Positions 1 to 9,981 of a stretch of 64,000 nt of DNA are shown here, piece after piece. The number at the start of each line of letters is the position of its first letter. The first letter of the stretch is position 1. The translations under genes were made by a program, and so were the position numbers. The DNA is from Mayamaea pseudoterrestris (Eukaryota > Bacillariophyta > Bacillariophyceae > Sellaphorales > Sellaphoraceae). Location of the stretch: contig BROI01000012.1 of NCBI GenBank assembly GCA_027923505.1, positions 434,001 to 498,000 on the forward strand, given 5' to 3'. The notes under the pieces are model-generated. The model saw nothing but the letters and a program-made list of their open reading frames with translations. It did no database searches and was not told the DNA's origin.

Positions 1-54
1 CGTCTACTAGGAGTCGGCCTTTGACCTTGTGGTGCAGCTTTCAGTTGAAAACAG

Positions 55-558
55 ATGAAATTTCATACGAACGGTGCGATCGTTTTTGTCGCTCCAAATT
101 GGACAAATTTATATGCATTAAAATTCAATATCACAATGGCGCAACTCTTGGGCGAGCTAGGGCTACTGGCCGCCAATGAATGGCTGGACAACGTCGTATA
201 CAATGAGTCGGGCAGATTGCTCTGCGCAGTCAGCTTTGGTTCCACTGATGTATATTATATTCACGCGCTTAGAACAACAGACCTACCATTTAGCTTTTCC
301 GACACGTTCGAACGGACGAGGCTGCTCAATGGATCACACGCTCGTAATCCAAAAATGCTTAAAGAACAATCCTTCAACATTTTTACCGGTAGTCGCCTGG
401 TATCGATGCATTTTAAAGGAGCCGTAGCGACAGGGGCATTGCATTGCACTGCGTCAATGTCCAAAAACCCCATTGTTTGGAGTGGAAGAACCACAGACAT
501 CGGAAGTTGTGTTCATCCTTTTGTGCTACGTATTGCAAGCGTGGTCAAAAATGCATGA
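55..558 (+). CDS. Hypothetical open frame, 167 codons
   Basis: An ATG-initiated frame of 167 codons at the left edge. The protein shows no recognisable domain, signal peptide or repeat, although its composition is not low-complexity. It contains one copy of the TACCGGTAG motif at 384-392. The antisense strand is also partly open, so this could be a chance frame, an exon of a gene reaching beyond the left edge, or a decayed element. No function can be assigned. Confidence 0.2.
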   Translation: MKFHTNGAIVFVAPNWTNLYALKFNITMAQLLGELGLLAANEWLDNVVYNESGRLLCAVSFGSTDVYYIHALRTTDLPFSFSDTFERTRLLNGSHARNPKMLKEQSFNIFTGSRLVSMHFKGAVATGALHCTASMSKNPIVWSGRTTDIGSCVHPFVLRIASVVKNA

Positions 559-762
559 ACGAAAAGGCTGACCGACTTGTTGCTCGGCACCCGATTGGCC
601 CACCTGCCCTTCCATGATACGCTAGGACTACCGGTTGTGCTAACTAGTAGAGCCTACAAGTTACTCTTACACTCATTTTTGATTATTTTTGATGCATCGT
701 GTGCTATTTTAATTATTCACTTTTGTATATTTGTCATCGATTCGGGCGAGACATTAATTATT
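559..762. other. Gene-free AT-rich spacer
   Basis: This stretch holds no convincing gene. It becomes AT-rich (runs such as attattttatttttc) just before the 3' end of the minus-strand gene that stops at 763, so it probably carries that gene's 3' UTR and polyadenylation region. It also has a degenerate CTACCGGTTG near 629. Confidence 0.4.
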
Positions 763-2717
763 TTATTTTTCAGCCTGTGACGTGCGTTTGCGTCCTCGGC
801 ATCCGCGACGAGTTCGCTTTGGAACCTTTGCAATGGTCGCGTCTGTAGATGGGATGGTGTCCTCATTTACGTTGGACAATGGGACAGCGCTGCACGATGC
901 CAGACTTGAGACAGCCTTGGCAAGTGATGAGCATGGCTTTTGATCCTCTACTGCCAATCTTGTTGGTAGCACCGCTGCCTTGGCGCATGGCAAGGATGCT
1001 CGTTGGAGCGAAGACAGCGGCTTGCGTTCAACAAATGATGACTGGCGGGGCTCCGCCAATGTTGATGGTGGTGCGTCAACCAATTTCGATACTTCTTGTA
1101 TAAGCGGGGCTAATTCATCAGCCTGCAAGCGGGGCAGATGAGCGGCTGGCTGGCATATTCCAATGACAATGCGGAGTGCATGCCCTTCCTGCTGGGTTGT
1201 ATTCTTGCGTCTGCGCCGGCGGCGCTTTTTGGTAATTCCGAAAATGTCAATTGACGAGTCGCTTTCGTCGTCGTCATTCGTCGCAGGCTCGACCGACAAT
1301 GGCTCGGGCACTGAGGCAGTCAAGTCAGTCTTGACCGATGCCTTTGCTTCTTCCACAACCAATGCACCAAAGTGCTCAAAAGATACAGGTTCGTGCACGA
1401 CTCCCTTTGCAATCAACTTCAACTTGTTCACAAGGATGGCTGCAATTTTGTCCTTAATCTCAGCCAACTGAAGCGATGATAGACTCTGCGGTTTGACGCG
1501 GTAGGGTCGCTTGAGTTTGGTCATCCAAAGCTTGGGATCGGCCACTGGCATGTGGCTCGGCTCCTCGATTGCGGTGGTCGGAGACAGTTCATTGGTAACT
1601 GGCACGTCGTTCAACTTTTCATCAAAGATTGCCTCCGCTGGATTCATAGGCATGTCGCTCAGCTGCTCGGCTGCGGATGCCGGAGATAAAGTCTGCAAGG
1701 GTTCGTCGGCAACTGCCATGTCACTCGACTCGTCGTCGATCAGTGCATTGCCAAAATCCGTAGGTAACAAAAGCAAGGGCTTGTCGGGAGAATCGTTATG
1801 TGTTTCCGCACCAACAACGCTTGTTTGCTCATCGACTGCAGTGCTCCATGGATCCATGGTCAGCAGCAGCAACGGCTCGCATGTAGAAAAATTGCCTGAT
1901 TTCTTGCTAGACGAGGATGTTTTTTCAACAATTTGATTCCATGGCGCATTGGCCAGAAGCAGCAACGGCTTGGTGACTGGAACGGTGATAACTTCCTCCA
2001 CGGAAGGCTCGGATTGCTCAACAAGTTCCGCACTCGTCGGTTGCTGGGTCAAAAGCAGCAACGGTGTTGCGCAAGGTATTTCAGTTGGTTCCTCAACGGC
2101 CGGCGTAGCTTGCTCATCAGCCACCGCATTCGCTGGCTCCATGGTCAGAAGTAGCATTGGCTGGCCCACTGGCTTGCTGATTGTTTCGTCCATTTCGGTG
2201 ATTGTCGCTTCCATTGTTTGTTCGTTAGTGGAAGTCTCGTGAATCAATTGATAATCGAGTCGCCGAGGTTGCAATCGTTGGCACCCCGGCACATTATGCT
2301 TGACCAAAACTTCGCAATCGTTGACGAATGTTGTTGGCTGGCATAGACTCGGTTCACGGACAAGTTTGTTCGAATAAATGGCGGTTAAAAGGATGAAATT
2401 GGCTTTGCAGCGCTTCTCGTCGTACTTGTAGTCGACATGATGAAGACGCCGGCGCTCTTGACGCTCCCTGTAGAGCAGATAATCATGGATCCAGTCACTG
2501 ATCGGACGGACAAGCTCATTATAGACCCGACGCAGGAACATCAAAAGCGCGAGAGTGAGCATGACGAGCATGCAAAACATTTGAAGCGGCTCGTTTGACT
2601 GCGTTTCGACGTGCTTCGTGAGCAAGTCGCAGCCTTTGTCGTCGTTGTTGGCAGCTGCACGAAAGGAATCGGTATTGTCGTAAATGGTAGTACTTGTAGC
2701 ATTCATGAAGGAGGAAT

Positions 2718-2753
<36 letters not shown>

Positions 2754-2928
2754 GAAGCTCGGCCGTCGAGTTCTTGACTGGCGCAAAAGTCTTCCACGCT
2801 CCCGTTGTCGCTGTGTCGAGCGTCAAACCTTGGATCGTCGTCGTGGTCGTCGCCGCCGCCGCCGTTGAAAGGGCGGCAAGGATGACGTAAATGACGACGA
2901 GGAGGGTCTTGAGGAAGGAGAGCGTCAT
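763..2928 (-). CDS. Repeat-rich secreted/membrane protein, unknown function
   Basis: A protein of about 721 aa. I start it at the ATG at 2928, because the frame further upstream opens only with TTG and this ATG is followed at once by a signal-peptide-like hydrophobic stretch (MTLSFLKTLLVVIYVILAAL). A poly-Ala run, encoded by an uninterrupted CAG/GCA tract, follows. A second hydrophobic segment (FCMLVMLTLALLMFLRRVY) is probably transmembrane. The middle carries five copies of a 31-32 residue unit marked by PLLLL and followed by acidic, Pro/Thr-rich sequence. The C-terminus is strongly basic (KRTRRGCRGRKR) and there is an RRRRRRK run near residue 600. I recognise no family. A cell-surface or endomembrane protein is the likely class. 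The 93-96 bp repeat period is also visible in the DNA. Confidence 0.7.
1772..2165 (-). repeat. Coding tandem repeat, 93-96 bp unit, five copies
   Basis: The + strand word agcagcaacgg or a close variant recurs at 1772, 1865, 1958, 2054 and 2150, giving spacings of 93, 93, 96 and 96 bp. On the minus strand each copy encodes a PLLLL-containing unit of 31-32 residues. All spacings are multiples of three, so the reading frame is kept. Units have diverged outside the PLLLL core. Confidence 0.8.
2710..2752. repeat. CAG/GCA trinucleotide microsatellite (poly-Ala)
   Basis: About fourteen near-perfect cag units on the + strand. Read on the minus strand within the 763-2928 gene they encode a poly-alanine run just after the signal-peptide region. 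Such tracts are prone to length change. Confidence 0.85.
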
Positions 2929-4077
2929 GGTCAATGGTAGTAGGTATAATACCAAGCTATGATAATGGCAGCAAAGTGGTCTCGTTCCTGGAATTGTGAT
3001 TGCAATTTGGAGAAACGGCAGCGTTGCCTACGGTTGATCGACCGGTTTGTCCGTTTCTTGCGGTTCAGTCACGCCGCATCGCTGAAACTCGACTCGCTCA
3101 CCGTAAAGGTGCGAAGGAAATTGATTGAATGTATCGTTACATGATATTAATAAATGCTACTACATTTTTTAGCGCTGTTTCATGGATCAAGTAATGTATG
3201 GCGCTCGCGAGGAAGACGTGGATTATTGGATGTCCTCATGGCCGAGCGACCGACCAGCCATCAAAACGTCAAACATCGGACCGGTACTGATCACGTTTTG
3301 GCGATTCGTCGCACACGCTAGTGACATGCACGACAGACCACGAACCTCACCTTGCATGTACAGCGATGGCGGCTCATGCACAAACGCACCAAGTAGTTTA
3401 ACCGTATTGCTATGAAAGCAATTTAGGTGACGGAGCGGGATATGATTTGTCTATGTCCCTGCCGATCAGTTTACCTACCTATCAGTAGCAGTCGTCATCA
3501 GTCGAGTGAGACGTCCAGTTTATGCTCAAATTGTTGCTTGACCCGGTGTTTCGACAACGTTCCAGCAGAAATCGATCGTTTCATCTATTTTGATCGTCGT
3601 TATTGGCGTGCTCCATTGGCGGAATACATACTTGTTGAATACTGCCAAATTTGGATGGAGGAAGGGTGCGTCCGCGTGTTGTCACCATTTGTATGGCATT
3701 TGCATCAAATCGAATGATCATTTCTGTGTCATTCCTTCAAAACGCTACTCGACAGTGACCGTCCGGCTCGTTTGTAGATGGGTGGTGGGTGGACCAGTAA
3801 ATGACAATCATTCGTCCTTCCAGCTTCCTGCCACTTTCAAGCCCCATAGGTAGGATAGGACCAGTTCAAACAATAATGACTACTTGTATATCAAGGTTCA
3901 ACTGGTGCAACCGTGCGTCGTTGTCACCATCGTTGGCCGCGCTGTCGCAAGTGTTCTAAAATGGATCGCCAAATCGTTGATGCATTCGCACCGGCACTCG
4001 CACCTCAATTACGCCGACTCGCAACACTGCATGTCAAATCCACAGGGACAGCTGAACAACGAGATCGACATAGATCA
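2929..4077. other. Intergenic, divergent promoter region
   Basis: This 1.1 kb lies between the start of the minus-strand repeat protein and the start of the plus-strand GH27 gene, so it should hold both promoters. Several short open frames exist (for example 3182-3415 and 3590-3853), but none has a recognisable domain. The word CTACTTGTA occurs at 3880-3888, 190 nt before the GH27 start codon. No RNA gene is apparent. Confidence 0.4.
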
Positions 4078-5394
4078 ATGATGACAAAAACGGCAGCTGG
4101 CATCATCTTCACCATTTTAACAACGAGATTGCTAAACGCACTGGATAATGGACTGGCGCTGACTCCTCCAATGGGATGGTTAAGCTGGGAGAGATTCGGA
4201 TGCAACATTGACTGCGAAACGAACCCAGACACATGCATCTCCGAAAGTCTATATCTGACCCAAGCGCAGCTAATGGTGGATAAAGGTTATCGAGATGCTG
4301 GATATCGATACGTCAACATTGACGACTGTTGGAGCGAGAAGGAGCGAGATGAAAATGGCGACATTGTAGCTGATCTATTTCGCTTTCCAAATGGAATTCG
4401 TTCGCTCGCGCGCAACATTCATTCAATGAACCTTTTGCTTGGACTGTACGGAGATATTGGAAGTAAAACCTGCGCCGGCTATCCTGGATTCGAAGGAAAT
4501 TATGTGCGTGATGCAAAGATGCTTGCGCAGCTTGAAATCGACTTTATCAAAGTGGATGGATGCAACGCCGATCCATCACACTTCAACCATACCTATCCCG
4601 AGTTTGGTCGGGCGCTCAATCAAACAGGACGGCAGATTCTGTACAATTGTCAATGGCCACTGTATGATGACGCCTCACATCACGGCGAAGATCCTGATAT
4701 ACTCAATAATCAGGTTGGCGCTACCTGCAATCAGTGGAGGAATTACTACGACATTTTCGACGACTGGACCAGCGTGCGTGCAACGATTGACTATTGGTCA
4801 CGATCATCACACAACGACATTATGGTACGAGCCGGTGGCCCGGGCCATTGGAATGATCCTGACATGCTTGTCGTAGGAAATCCTGGACTGTCACTCTCTG
4901 AGCAACAAGCGCAATTTGCACTTTGGGCAATCTTTGCTGCTCCACTCCTTATATCAGTCGACTTGCGCCACATTTCAAACGAAAGTGCTGCCATTCTACG
5001 AAACAGGGAGGTGATCGCTATCAACCAGGATCCATTGGGTCATCAAGGTTACTGCGCTCACGGTGCCAGCACTAATATTCGAGTTTACATTCGTGAATTG
5101 CTACCTTCAAACGGGGTGCCATGTGCAAGAGGTGCCTCGGACAGTTGGGCCGTTGTTATGGCAAACTTTGGGAGCATATTCCACGAAAGGGAGATTGTCT
5201 TCGATCCAAAGTTACATCTACCGAGTGGGAACAGCTGTATGTTGTTTCAAGCGAGAGACGTCATTCTTCACAAAGACATTGGAGGCCCATTGGAAAACCT
5301 CGCCATACAAGTTGATGAGTCTTCGATATCCATGTACAAAGTTGTCTGTTCATCCTTAACAAGCTTGAATGAATTGAACATGACGCTAGCATAG
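4078..5394 (+). CDS. GH27 alpha-galactosidase (melibiase), animal-lysosomal type
   Basis: A secreted or vacuolar enzyme that removes terminal alpha-linked galactose, or alpha-N-acetylgalactosamine, from glycolipids and glycoproteins. I start it at the paired ATGs at 4078/4081 (about 438 aa, the family length). This puts a signal peptide (TAAGIIFTILTTRLLNA) directly before the conserved LALTPPMGWLSWERFGC. The frame is open further upstream from 3913, but that stretch does not resemble the family. The (beta/alpha)8 barrel shows IDDCW, KTCAGYPG, the nucleophile Asp160 in FIKVDGC (codon 4555), the acid/base Asp225 in WRNYYDIF (codon 4750), GHWNDPDM and INQDPLGHQGY. A C-terminal beta domain follows. 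Cysteine-containing motifs such as PDTCISE match animal GLA/NAGA more closely than bacterial melibiases. Whether it prefers galactose or GalNAc cannot be decided here. Confidence 0.95.
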   Translation: MMTKTAAGIIFTILTTRLLNALDNGLALTPPMGWLSWERFGCNIDCETNPDTCISESLYLTQAQLMVDKGYRDAGYRYVNIDDCWSEKERDENGDIVADLFRFPNGIRSLARNIHSMNLLLGLYGDIGSKTCAGYPGFEGNYVRDAKMLAQLEIDFIKVDGCNADPSHFNHTYPEFGRALNQTGRQILYNCQWPLYDDASHHGEDPDILNNQVGATCNQWRNYYDIFDDWTSVRATIDYWSRSSHNDIMVRAGGPGHWNDPDMLVVGNPGLSLSEQQAQFALWAIFAAPLLISVDLRHISNESAAILRNREVIAINQDPLGHQGYCAHGASTNIRVYIRELLPSNGVPCARGASDSWAVVMANFGSIFHEREIVFDPKLHLPSGNSCMLFQARDVILHKDIGGPLENLAIQVDESSISMYKVVCSSLTSLNELNMTLA

Positions 5395-5594
5395 ATGTCA
5401 AGCTACATTACTACTTGTACTAACGTCAACATAGGCTCGTCCGCGGTCGATTTGGTCATTGCCAGTCGCACAGAACTCTTAGCGGTACTCAACTTGAAAC
5501 GGATCTTAGCCGAACACACTCTTCGAAAGCATCATACTCACTCGAGCATCATCGAATCATCACGCAAAGCATTTAAATTGCAACGAAAATAGTC

Positions 5595-6251
5595 ATGATG
5601 GCATTATGTCAATTGATAGCTTTGATTGGATATCTTTGTCTCCAACAATGCGTGGCATTTGTCATTACATCCACTGTTCAGCAGCACGGAACAACCTCGA
5701 CGCGTCTATACGCACGGCCTCCAGAGCTATTGGCTTCTTCATCTTTACTGCCTGAAAAGTATCTTATCCCGGAATATTCTTTTGCTGCTCATTCCAACAT
5801 ACATGAGACATCTTCGCTGTTGCTCTCACTGGATCTCGTTGAAGTATCAAAGACGGTTGGTTTGGTAATTGTTGGCGTCGGAATCTTTTTTACGCTGCTC
5901 ACTTACGTTACCGTCAATGTACTCATGCCGGCCGCTGCCAAACAAGTAGAAGAATTGACTAAGGAAAATGATCCGGAGCTTTGGAATGAATACATGCGCA
6001 AGCTTGGTCCTGGTGAAACAATGGCGACTCGACCCGATCTTGTACAGGAACTTGGACAGAAAATGGTCCAGCTGCAGAGTCAGCAATTGCAACGAGCCGA
6101 GGAGCGAGCCAAGGCGAGTGAACGTGGCGAGCCGGAAGTTCTAGTAGACAATGATGGTTCCAAAATGACGACGCGTTCGTCATCGAAGGTTTCCTCGAAC
6201 AACCAACCGTTGGATGTGGAAATCGTTGATCGAAACCAATGGGATGACTAG
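5595..6251 (+). CDS. Plastid-targeted single-pass membrane protein, unknown
   Basis: A protein of 218 aa, starting at the first of two adjacent ATGs. The N-terminus is a bipartite plastid address: a hydrophobic signal peptide (LCQLIALIGYLCLQQC) followed by VAFV, then a Ser/Thr-rich transit-like stretch ending in TRLYA. A single membrane span lies at about residues 82-108 (VGLVIVGVGIFFTLLTYVTV). After it comes a charged, probably coiled segment (VEELTKENDPELWNEYMRKL) and a hydrophilic tail. I know no functional name for it; its build is that of a small nucleus-encoded thylakoid or envelope protein. CTACTTGTA occurs at 5411-5419, 176 nt before the start. Confidence 0.75.
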   Translation: MMALCQLIALIGYLCLQQCVAFVITSTVQQHGTTSTRLYARPPELLASSSLLPEKYLIPEYSFAAHSNIHETSSLLLSLDLVEVSKTVGLVIVGVGIFFTLLTYVTVNVLMPAAAKQVEELTKENDPELWNEYMRKLGPGETMATRPDLVQELGQKMVQLQSQQLQRAEERAKASERGEPEVLVDNDGSKMTTRSSSKVSSNNQPLDVEIVDRNQWDD

Positions 6252-6530
6252 ACGATAAAGTCGAACCAGTGAATGGAAGCTGCGTTTACTAGTAGTGGAA
6301 ACTCGGAATTCCGGCGCCCTCTAGTTAAATTACTCGCGTGCTCGTCGTAGAATTTAATAAAGAAGCCTTGAGACTGCATCTTGAGTTTCTATAATCTACG
6401 GTATCGCTTTCATGAGCTGCGCTCCTCTCAAACTAAGTTTTGTAACGTCAAAACTCTGTGAGACTATATAGCAAGCTCCAAAGTATGCCCTGCTGGTTTA
6501 TAACTTTAAGTTGCATCGTATGCAAAGTTT

Positions 6531-8192
6531 CTACCCGATCGTAAACGACTCGCCCTTCTCCTTGGTTCCAGCCACAATCACTCGCCCAGCCGCCACTTGA
6601 CAATCATTCAGGTTGCAATTCTCCCCAATCTGACAATCTGCACCAAGTACAGAGTTTTGCAATATCGAGTTCTCGCCAATTACAACATTGTCCAAAACGA
6701 TAACATTATTGACACGGCACTTGTCGGCAATTCTACAGTTTGCACCAATGACCGAGCCTTTCAGATTGACCTTGGCTCCCATGGTTGCTCCGGGAAGAAA
6801 TATGGTGGAAAACTTGGCATTGACTGTAGATCCATCGGGAAGGCGCGAATGAGGCGACAATGTAGTCGAAGAAGCCGTTGCATTCTCGGAAGATAACACT
6901 ATCGCTTGATGAATAACTTTTTTGGTCGCATGCAAGTAGGCAGGGATTGAATGGACACGTTCCACCGCATTTTGCACAACGGCAAGCACCAGGTACTCGT
7001 TGTTGCTACTTTCAAATCCGTTGCTCTTGTTGTCGTGAGCATTCGCAGGACTCGTTGCTGCAAACGCTCCTCGCACTCGTTCATTTATCGCACCACTTGC
7101 ATCCTCCAACATGGATTCCTCGACAATCTTGGCATCGACAGCTGATCCGAATGTTGCTCGCACTCCCCGAAATTGTCTTGCCACGAGCAAGGGCAGTAAA
7201 TCGCTTTGCAGCGATACCAAGGAAGATCGTTCCTGAACTAAGCGTCGTACCCAGGGACTCAACGCGTACACATGAACATCGCTCCAATCGGTTCGAACGC
7301 TCGTCTTCGAGGCACCCTGTAGTCTCAACTTTGGTAGATTGAGTTTTGGCGTGGCGCTCGTCATGTCATTGTCTTGCTCCACCTCAAGTTTGGGTTGCTT
7401 CCAAACGACGCGTAATGCGTCGGAACCGGACGACGAAGATTGCGACAAGGCAATGTACTCGATTTCGTCTTCATCGCGCGCCAAATTTCCCTTCTTCTGC
7501 TTTGCTGATTCCTTGAGTGGTAAACCATGCTCATCCACTTGTGCAACGTCACTGAGTAGCATGACGCATGCAACCCTACCGCTGCTACTGGGAGCTGACG
7601 CGGCATCATCATCATTCTCAGCAAAACTATTGTTACGTCCGAGCTGCGCAAGCTTGGAAAGTCCATTTGACTGCAGAACGACAGCATCCGCCGGCAAAAC
7701 AACAATTTGGCTTCTTGGCGAAACCACCTTGGCACGCTCCAAGCAAGCCAGCGCCTTGGCCGATCCAAGACACTCTTCCTCGAGGGAATATACAATTATA
7801 CGGAGTGCAACTTGCGCAGACGATGATGACTTCTGCAACAAGAGTGAAACATGTAGTTGCTGTGACGAACTGCTATCATGTTTGCTATCGCATCTCGTCA
7901 TGGTAGAAAGTTCCCCTCCGCCGCCTTGCTGCTGCAGCAATGCCGGTATCGTAACTTTATCATCCGGCGCAATGACGATTACGCATTCTACAAAGCCTGC
8001 AGTCTGTATTTGATGCAAGAGTCGTTTTATGATTGAAACGCCCGCAACTGGAAGCAAATGTTTCGGCAATTCTGGCGACACCATGGGAAAGAGACGAGTT
8101 CCGACGGTCGCGGCGAGAATAACTGCGACTGAATCGGATTTGAAGGGATAGTGATTGTCATTCCTATGATTGCTGCTGTCTATCATAGTCAT
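6531..8192 (-). CDS. EIF2B3: Translation initiation factor eIF2B subunit gamma
   Basis: A non-catalytic subunit of eIF2B, the GDP/GTP exchange factor for eIF2 in the cytosol. The 553 aa comprise an N-terminal nucleotidyltransferase-like domain that opens with AVILAATVGTRLFPM and LPKHLLPVAGVSIIKRLL (about residues 22-60). A low-complexity, Ser-rich middle follows. The C-terminal left-handed beta-helix is built of hexapeptide repeats (GATMGAKVNLKGSVIG, NSVLGADCQIG; about residues 455-535). The signature Gly-rich loop has diverged to AATVGTR, as in gamma subunits that lack transferase activity. It is longer than human gamma (about 450 aa) because of inserts between the domains. The epsilon subunit is the main alternative, but the C-terminal W2 domain expected there is absent. 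Confidence 0.85.
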   Translation of the reverse strand: MTMIDSSNHRNDNHYPFKSDSVAVILAATVGTRLFPMVSPELPKHLLPVAGVSIIKRLLHQIQTAGFVECVIVIAPDDKVTIPALLQQQGGGGELSTMTRCDSKHDSSSSQQLHVSLLLQKSSSSAQVALRIIVYSLEEECLGSAKALACLERAKVVSPRSQIVVLPADAVVLQSNGLSKLAQLGRNNSFAENDDDAASAPSSSGRVACVMLLSDVAQVDEHGLPLKESAKQKKGNLARDEDEIEYIALSQSSSSGSDALRVVWKQPKLEVEQDNDMTSATPKLNLPKLRLQGASKTSVRTDWSDVHVYALSPWVRRLVQERSSLVSLQSDLLPLLVARQFRGVRATFGSAVDAKIVEESMLEDASGAINERVRGAFAATSPANAHDNKSNGFESSNNEYLVLAVVQNAVERVHSIPAYLHATKKVIHQAIVLSSENATASSTTLSPHSRLPDGSTVNAKFSTIFLPGATMGAKVNLKGSVIGANCRIADKCRVNNVIVLDNVVIGENSILQNSVLGADCQIGENCNLNDCQVAAGRVIVAGTKEKGESFTIG

Positions 8193-8469
8193 GGTGGCAA
8201 GTTTAGGCTGATGAAAGATTAAAGAGGCGCCAAAGACTCATTCATGTAATATCATCATGGTCGCTTGTTGAGAGGCGTGTGCGGTCGACGAAACGTTTCA
8301 GAATGTCGCAGCGTCAACCATTTCTACCACTGCGACTCGTCGGCATTGCCGCGAATCGTTCCTGCGCAATCCATGATCTACATACGTAGCTACCAGTAGC
8401 TGCAGCAAAAGTCGCAAAGTAGTTCTACCAGTAGCCATACGAAAGGCGCTTACGCATCTGTGCTGTCTT
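8193..8469. other. Intergenic spacer upstream of eIF2B gamma
   Basis: This 277-bp spacer lies between the start of the eIF2B-gamma gene and the stop of the PstS-like gene (both minus strand), so it should contain the eIF2B promoter. It carries two copies of CTACCAGTAG (near 8389 and 8425), one mismatch from the CTACCGGTAG palindrome found elsewhere in the window. No gene is seen. Confidence 0.4.
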
Positions 8470-9669
8470 TTACATAACCATGGCGAGACTACCCATCATC
8501 ATCGCCATGAGCATTCCCACTTCACTTGCAGCAGCATCCGACGTTGACGTTTCGTCGACGACATTATTCACATTAGGTGCATTTGAATGATCGGCAATCC
8601 GGGCCATCATTTCGCTTGGGTTTGGAATGGGAACGTATCCAGTCGTTGACACAATATCGGATCCATCCGGCGAGTAACCGAAGTAAACAAAGGGCGCTGT
8701 ATTCGCCAGGGATTTGGCATCATTCAACAAGTTCATGTACAAGCGACGCGACAATGGATTATAAGTGCCGTCAGCAACAGAATCAGCTCCTGGTGTCACA
8801 AAGACGCCATCAGAGTTTTGAATGGCGGCAGCGTAAAGCTCGATGCCGTGTGAATAATAATAGGAATATCCAAAAAAGGCGACTGCTGCTGAATCATTTT
8901 CAATGAGAGCAATATTAACTTCAGGATCGTCATTTCCGGTATAGTTGCGCGCCAAATCAAAGGTTTCGCCATTGTCCGCATCCAACAAAACCGTTTCCAC
9001 GAAGTAGTCGAATGTTCCGGATGTATTGGATGGACCAGCAATCGTGATCGCCACCTCATCGCAGGAAGCATCCAATTCAGACCAGAGTCGAGTCGAGTCA
9101 TCCCCATCACTATTCGCGACGCTATTTGCATTCCAGCCAGTTTCTGCCAGTTGCGCCTCCGTGTAGCTGCTGAATATCCATCGCAGTTGATCCATGGTCA
9201 AGCCCTTTAAGGTTTCCATGCACGTGGCAGCTGATCCTCCGCCTGTTGACACAACAGAGATTCCATCAAGTGCAACATCAATCTGAATAGCAGAGCGAGT
9301 GTTGTCGCCAATCAAGCAGTCATATTCGTACGTGTCATCGTTGGTTGTGGTAGTTGCTTCCGTAGCGTCCCAATCGCGACTCATGTCTCCAATTTCGACA
9401 ATGGCGGATGTATTGCCATCGACATTACCACAAAATCGATTGGCTCCCTCCGTCGATCCTCCTCCTTCAACTGTTATTTCGAGATTAGGGCAGGCGGAAA
9501 TGTATGCATCGCGCCAAGCAATTGCAATCGGCAAGACGGAAGCGGATCCGGCAATGCTGAACCCTGATGATCCACACATGCTGTTTTGTGCGTCAGCAAC
9601 ATGGAGACTGAGAAGCGCCAGAGTGAATACTGAGATTAGGAGACGAGAAGGCATGACGGTGCTGGTCAT
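8470..9669 (-). CDS. PstS-like phosphate-binding protein, secreted or surface-anchored
   Basis: A periplasmic-binding-protein fold of the phosphate-binding PstS type. I start it at the ATG at 9669 (399 aa) because a signal peptide follows immediately (LLISVFTLALLSLHVADA). Further-upstream codons lack any such logic. The phosphate-loop region IAGSASVLPIAIAW and GGGSTEGANRFC comes first. It is followed by IGDMSRDW, LRWIFSS, and a second ligand region IAGPSNTSGTFDYFVE. These match bacterial PstS elements. The C-terminus ends in a short hydrophobic run (GMLMAMMMGSLAMVM) after a Ser/Thr-rich linker, typical of a GPI-anchor signal, so the protein may sit on the cell surface to capture phosphate. 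Phosphate specificity is inferred from the family, not shown. Confidence 0.8.
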   Translation of the reverse strand: MTSTVMPSRLLISVFTLALLSLHVADAQNSMCGSSGFSIAGSASVLPIAIAWRDAYISACPNLEITVEGGGSTEGANRFCGNVDGNTSAIVEIGDMSRDWDATEATTTTNDDTYEYDCLIGDNTRSAIQIDVALDGISVVSTGGGSAATCMETLKGLTMDQLRWIFSSYTEAQLAETGWNANSVANSDGDDSTRLWSELDASCDEVAITIAGPSNTSGTFDYFVETVLLDADNGETFDLARNYTGNDDPEVNIALIENDSAAVAFFGYSYYYSHGIELYAAAIQNSDGVFVTPGADSVADGTYNPLSRRLYMNLLNDAKSLANTAPFVYFGYSPDGSDIVSTTGYVPIPNPSEMMARIADHSNAPNVNNVVDETSTSDAAASEVGMLMAMMMGSLAMVM

Positions 9670-9981
9670 GGCGTTATTGGGTTGTCGATTGCCGAAAAAG
9701 TGATGGCCGAGAGGCGAGAGGTGAGTGGAGTTGACGCGCAAGACGTTTTTAAAATTGCGAAGCATGATTAAAATGACCGACAAGTTCGTCACCACCCGAA
9801 TGAAAAGAGTCACAGTGCCTTACCTCGCTATTGCCCTTCAAAATATCGGAGTAAATTGGGATGACCCGGCAAGCTCGCTTGCGCTACCGCTACGACAGAT
9901 AGTTTCGTCGAGCGGCAAGTCGACGCCTTCCATTTTCCATCTTCCATCGTCCATGTTGAGTCGCTGAATTATCATCTCAGT
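9670..9981. promoter_or_regulatory. Divergent promoter, PstS-like / COX20
   Basis: A 312-bp gap separates the start codons of the PstS-like gene (-) and COX20 (+), so both promoters must lie here or overlap the genes. I see no clear TATA box or strong repeat. Confidence 0.4.

Noticed and set aside
1163-2242. Plus-strand open frames of 73-141 codons
   Set aside because: They lie antisense to the repeat protein. Their Ser-rich composition is explained by the complementary strand of its PLLLL/Glu repeats.
5395-5592. 65-codon frame between the GH27 and plastid genes
   Set aside because: It has no recognisable content and fills the promoter region of the gene at 5595.
7339-8013. Plus-strand 224-codon frame
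   Set aside because: It is antisense to the well-supported eIF2B gamma gene, and its Ser/Cys-rich product is typical of a shadow frame.
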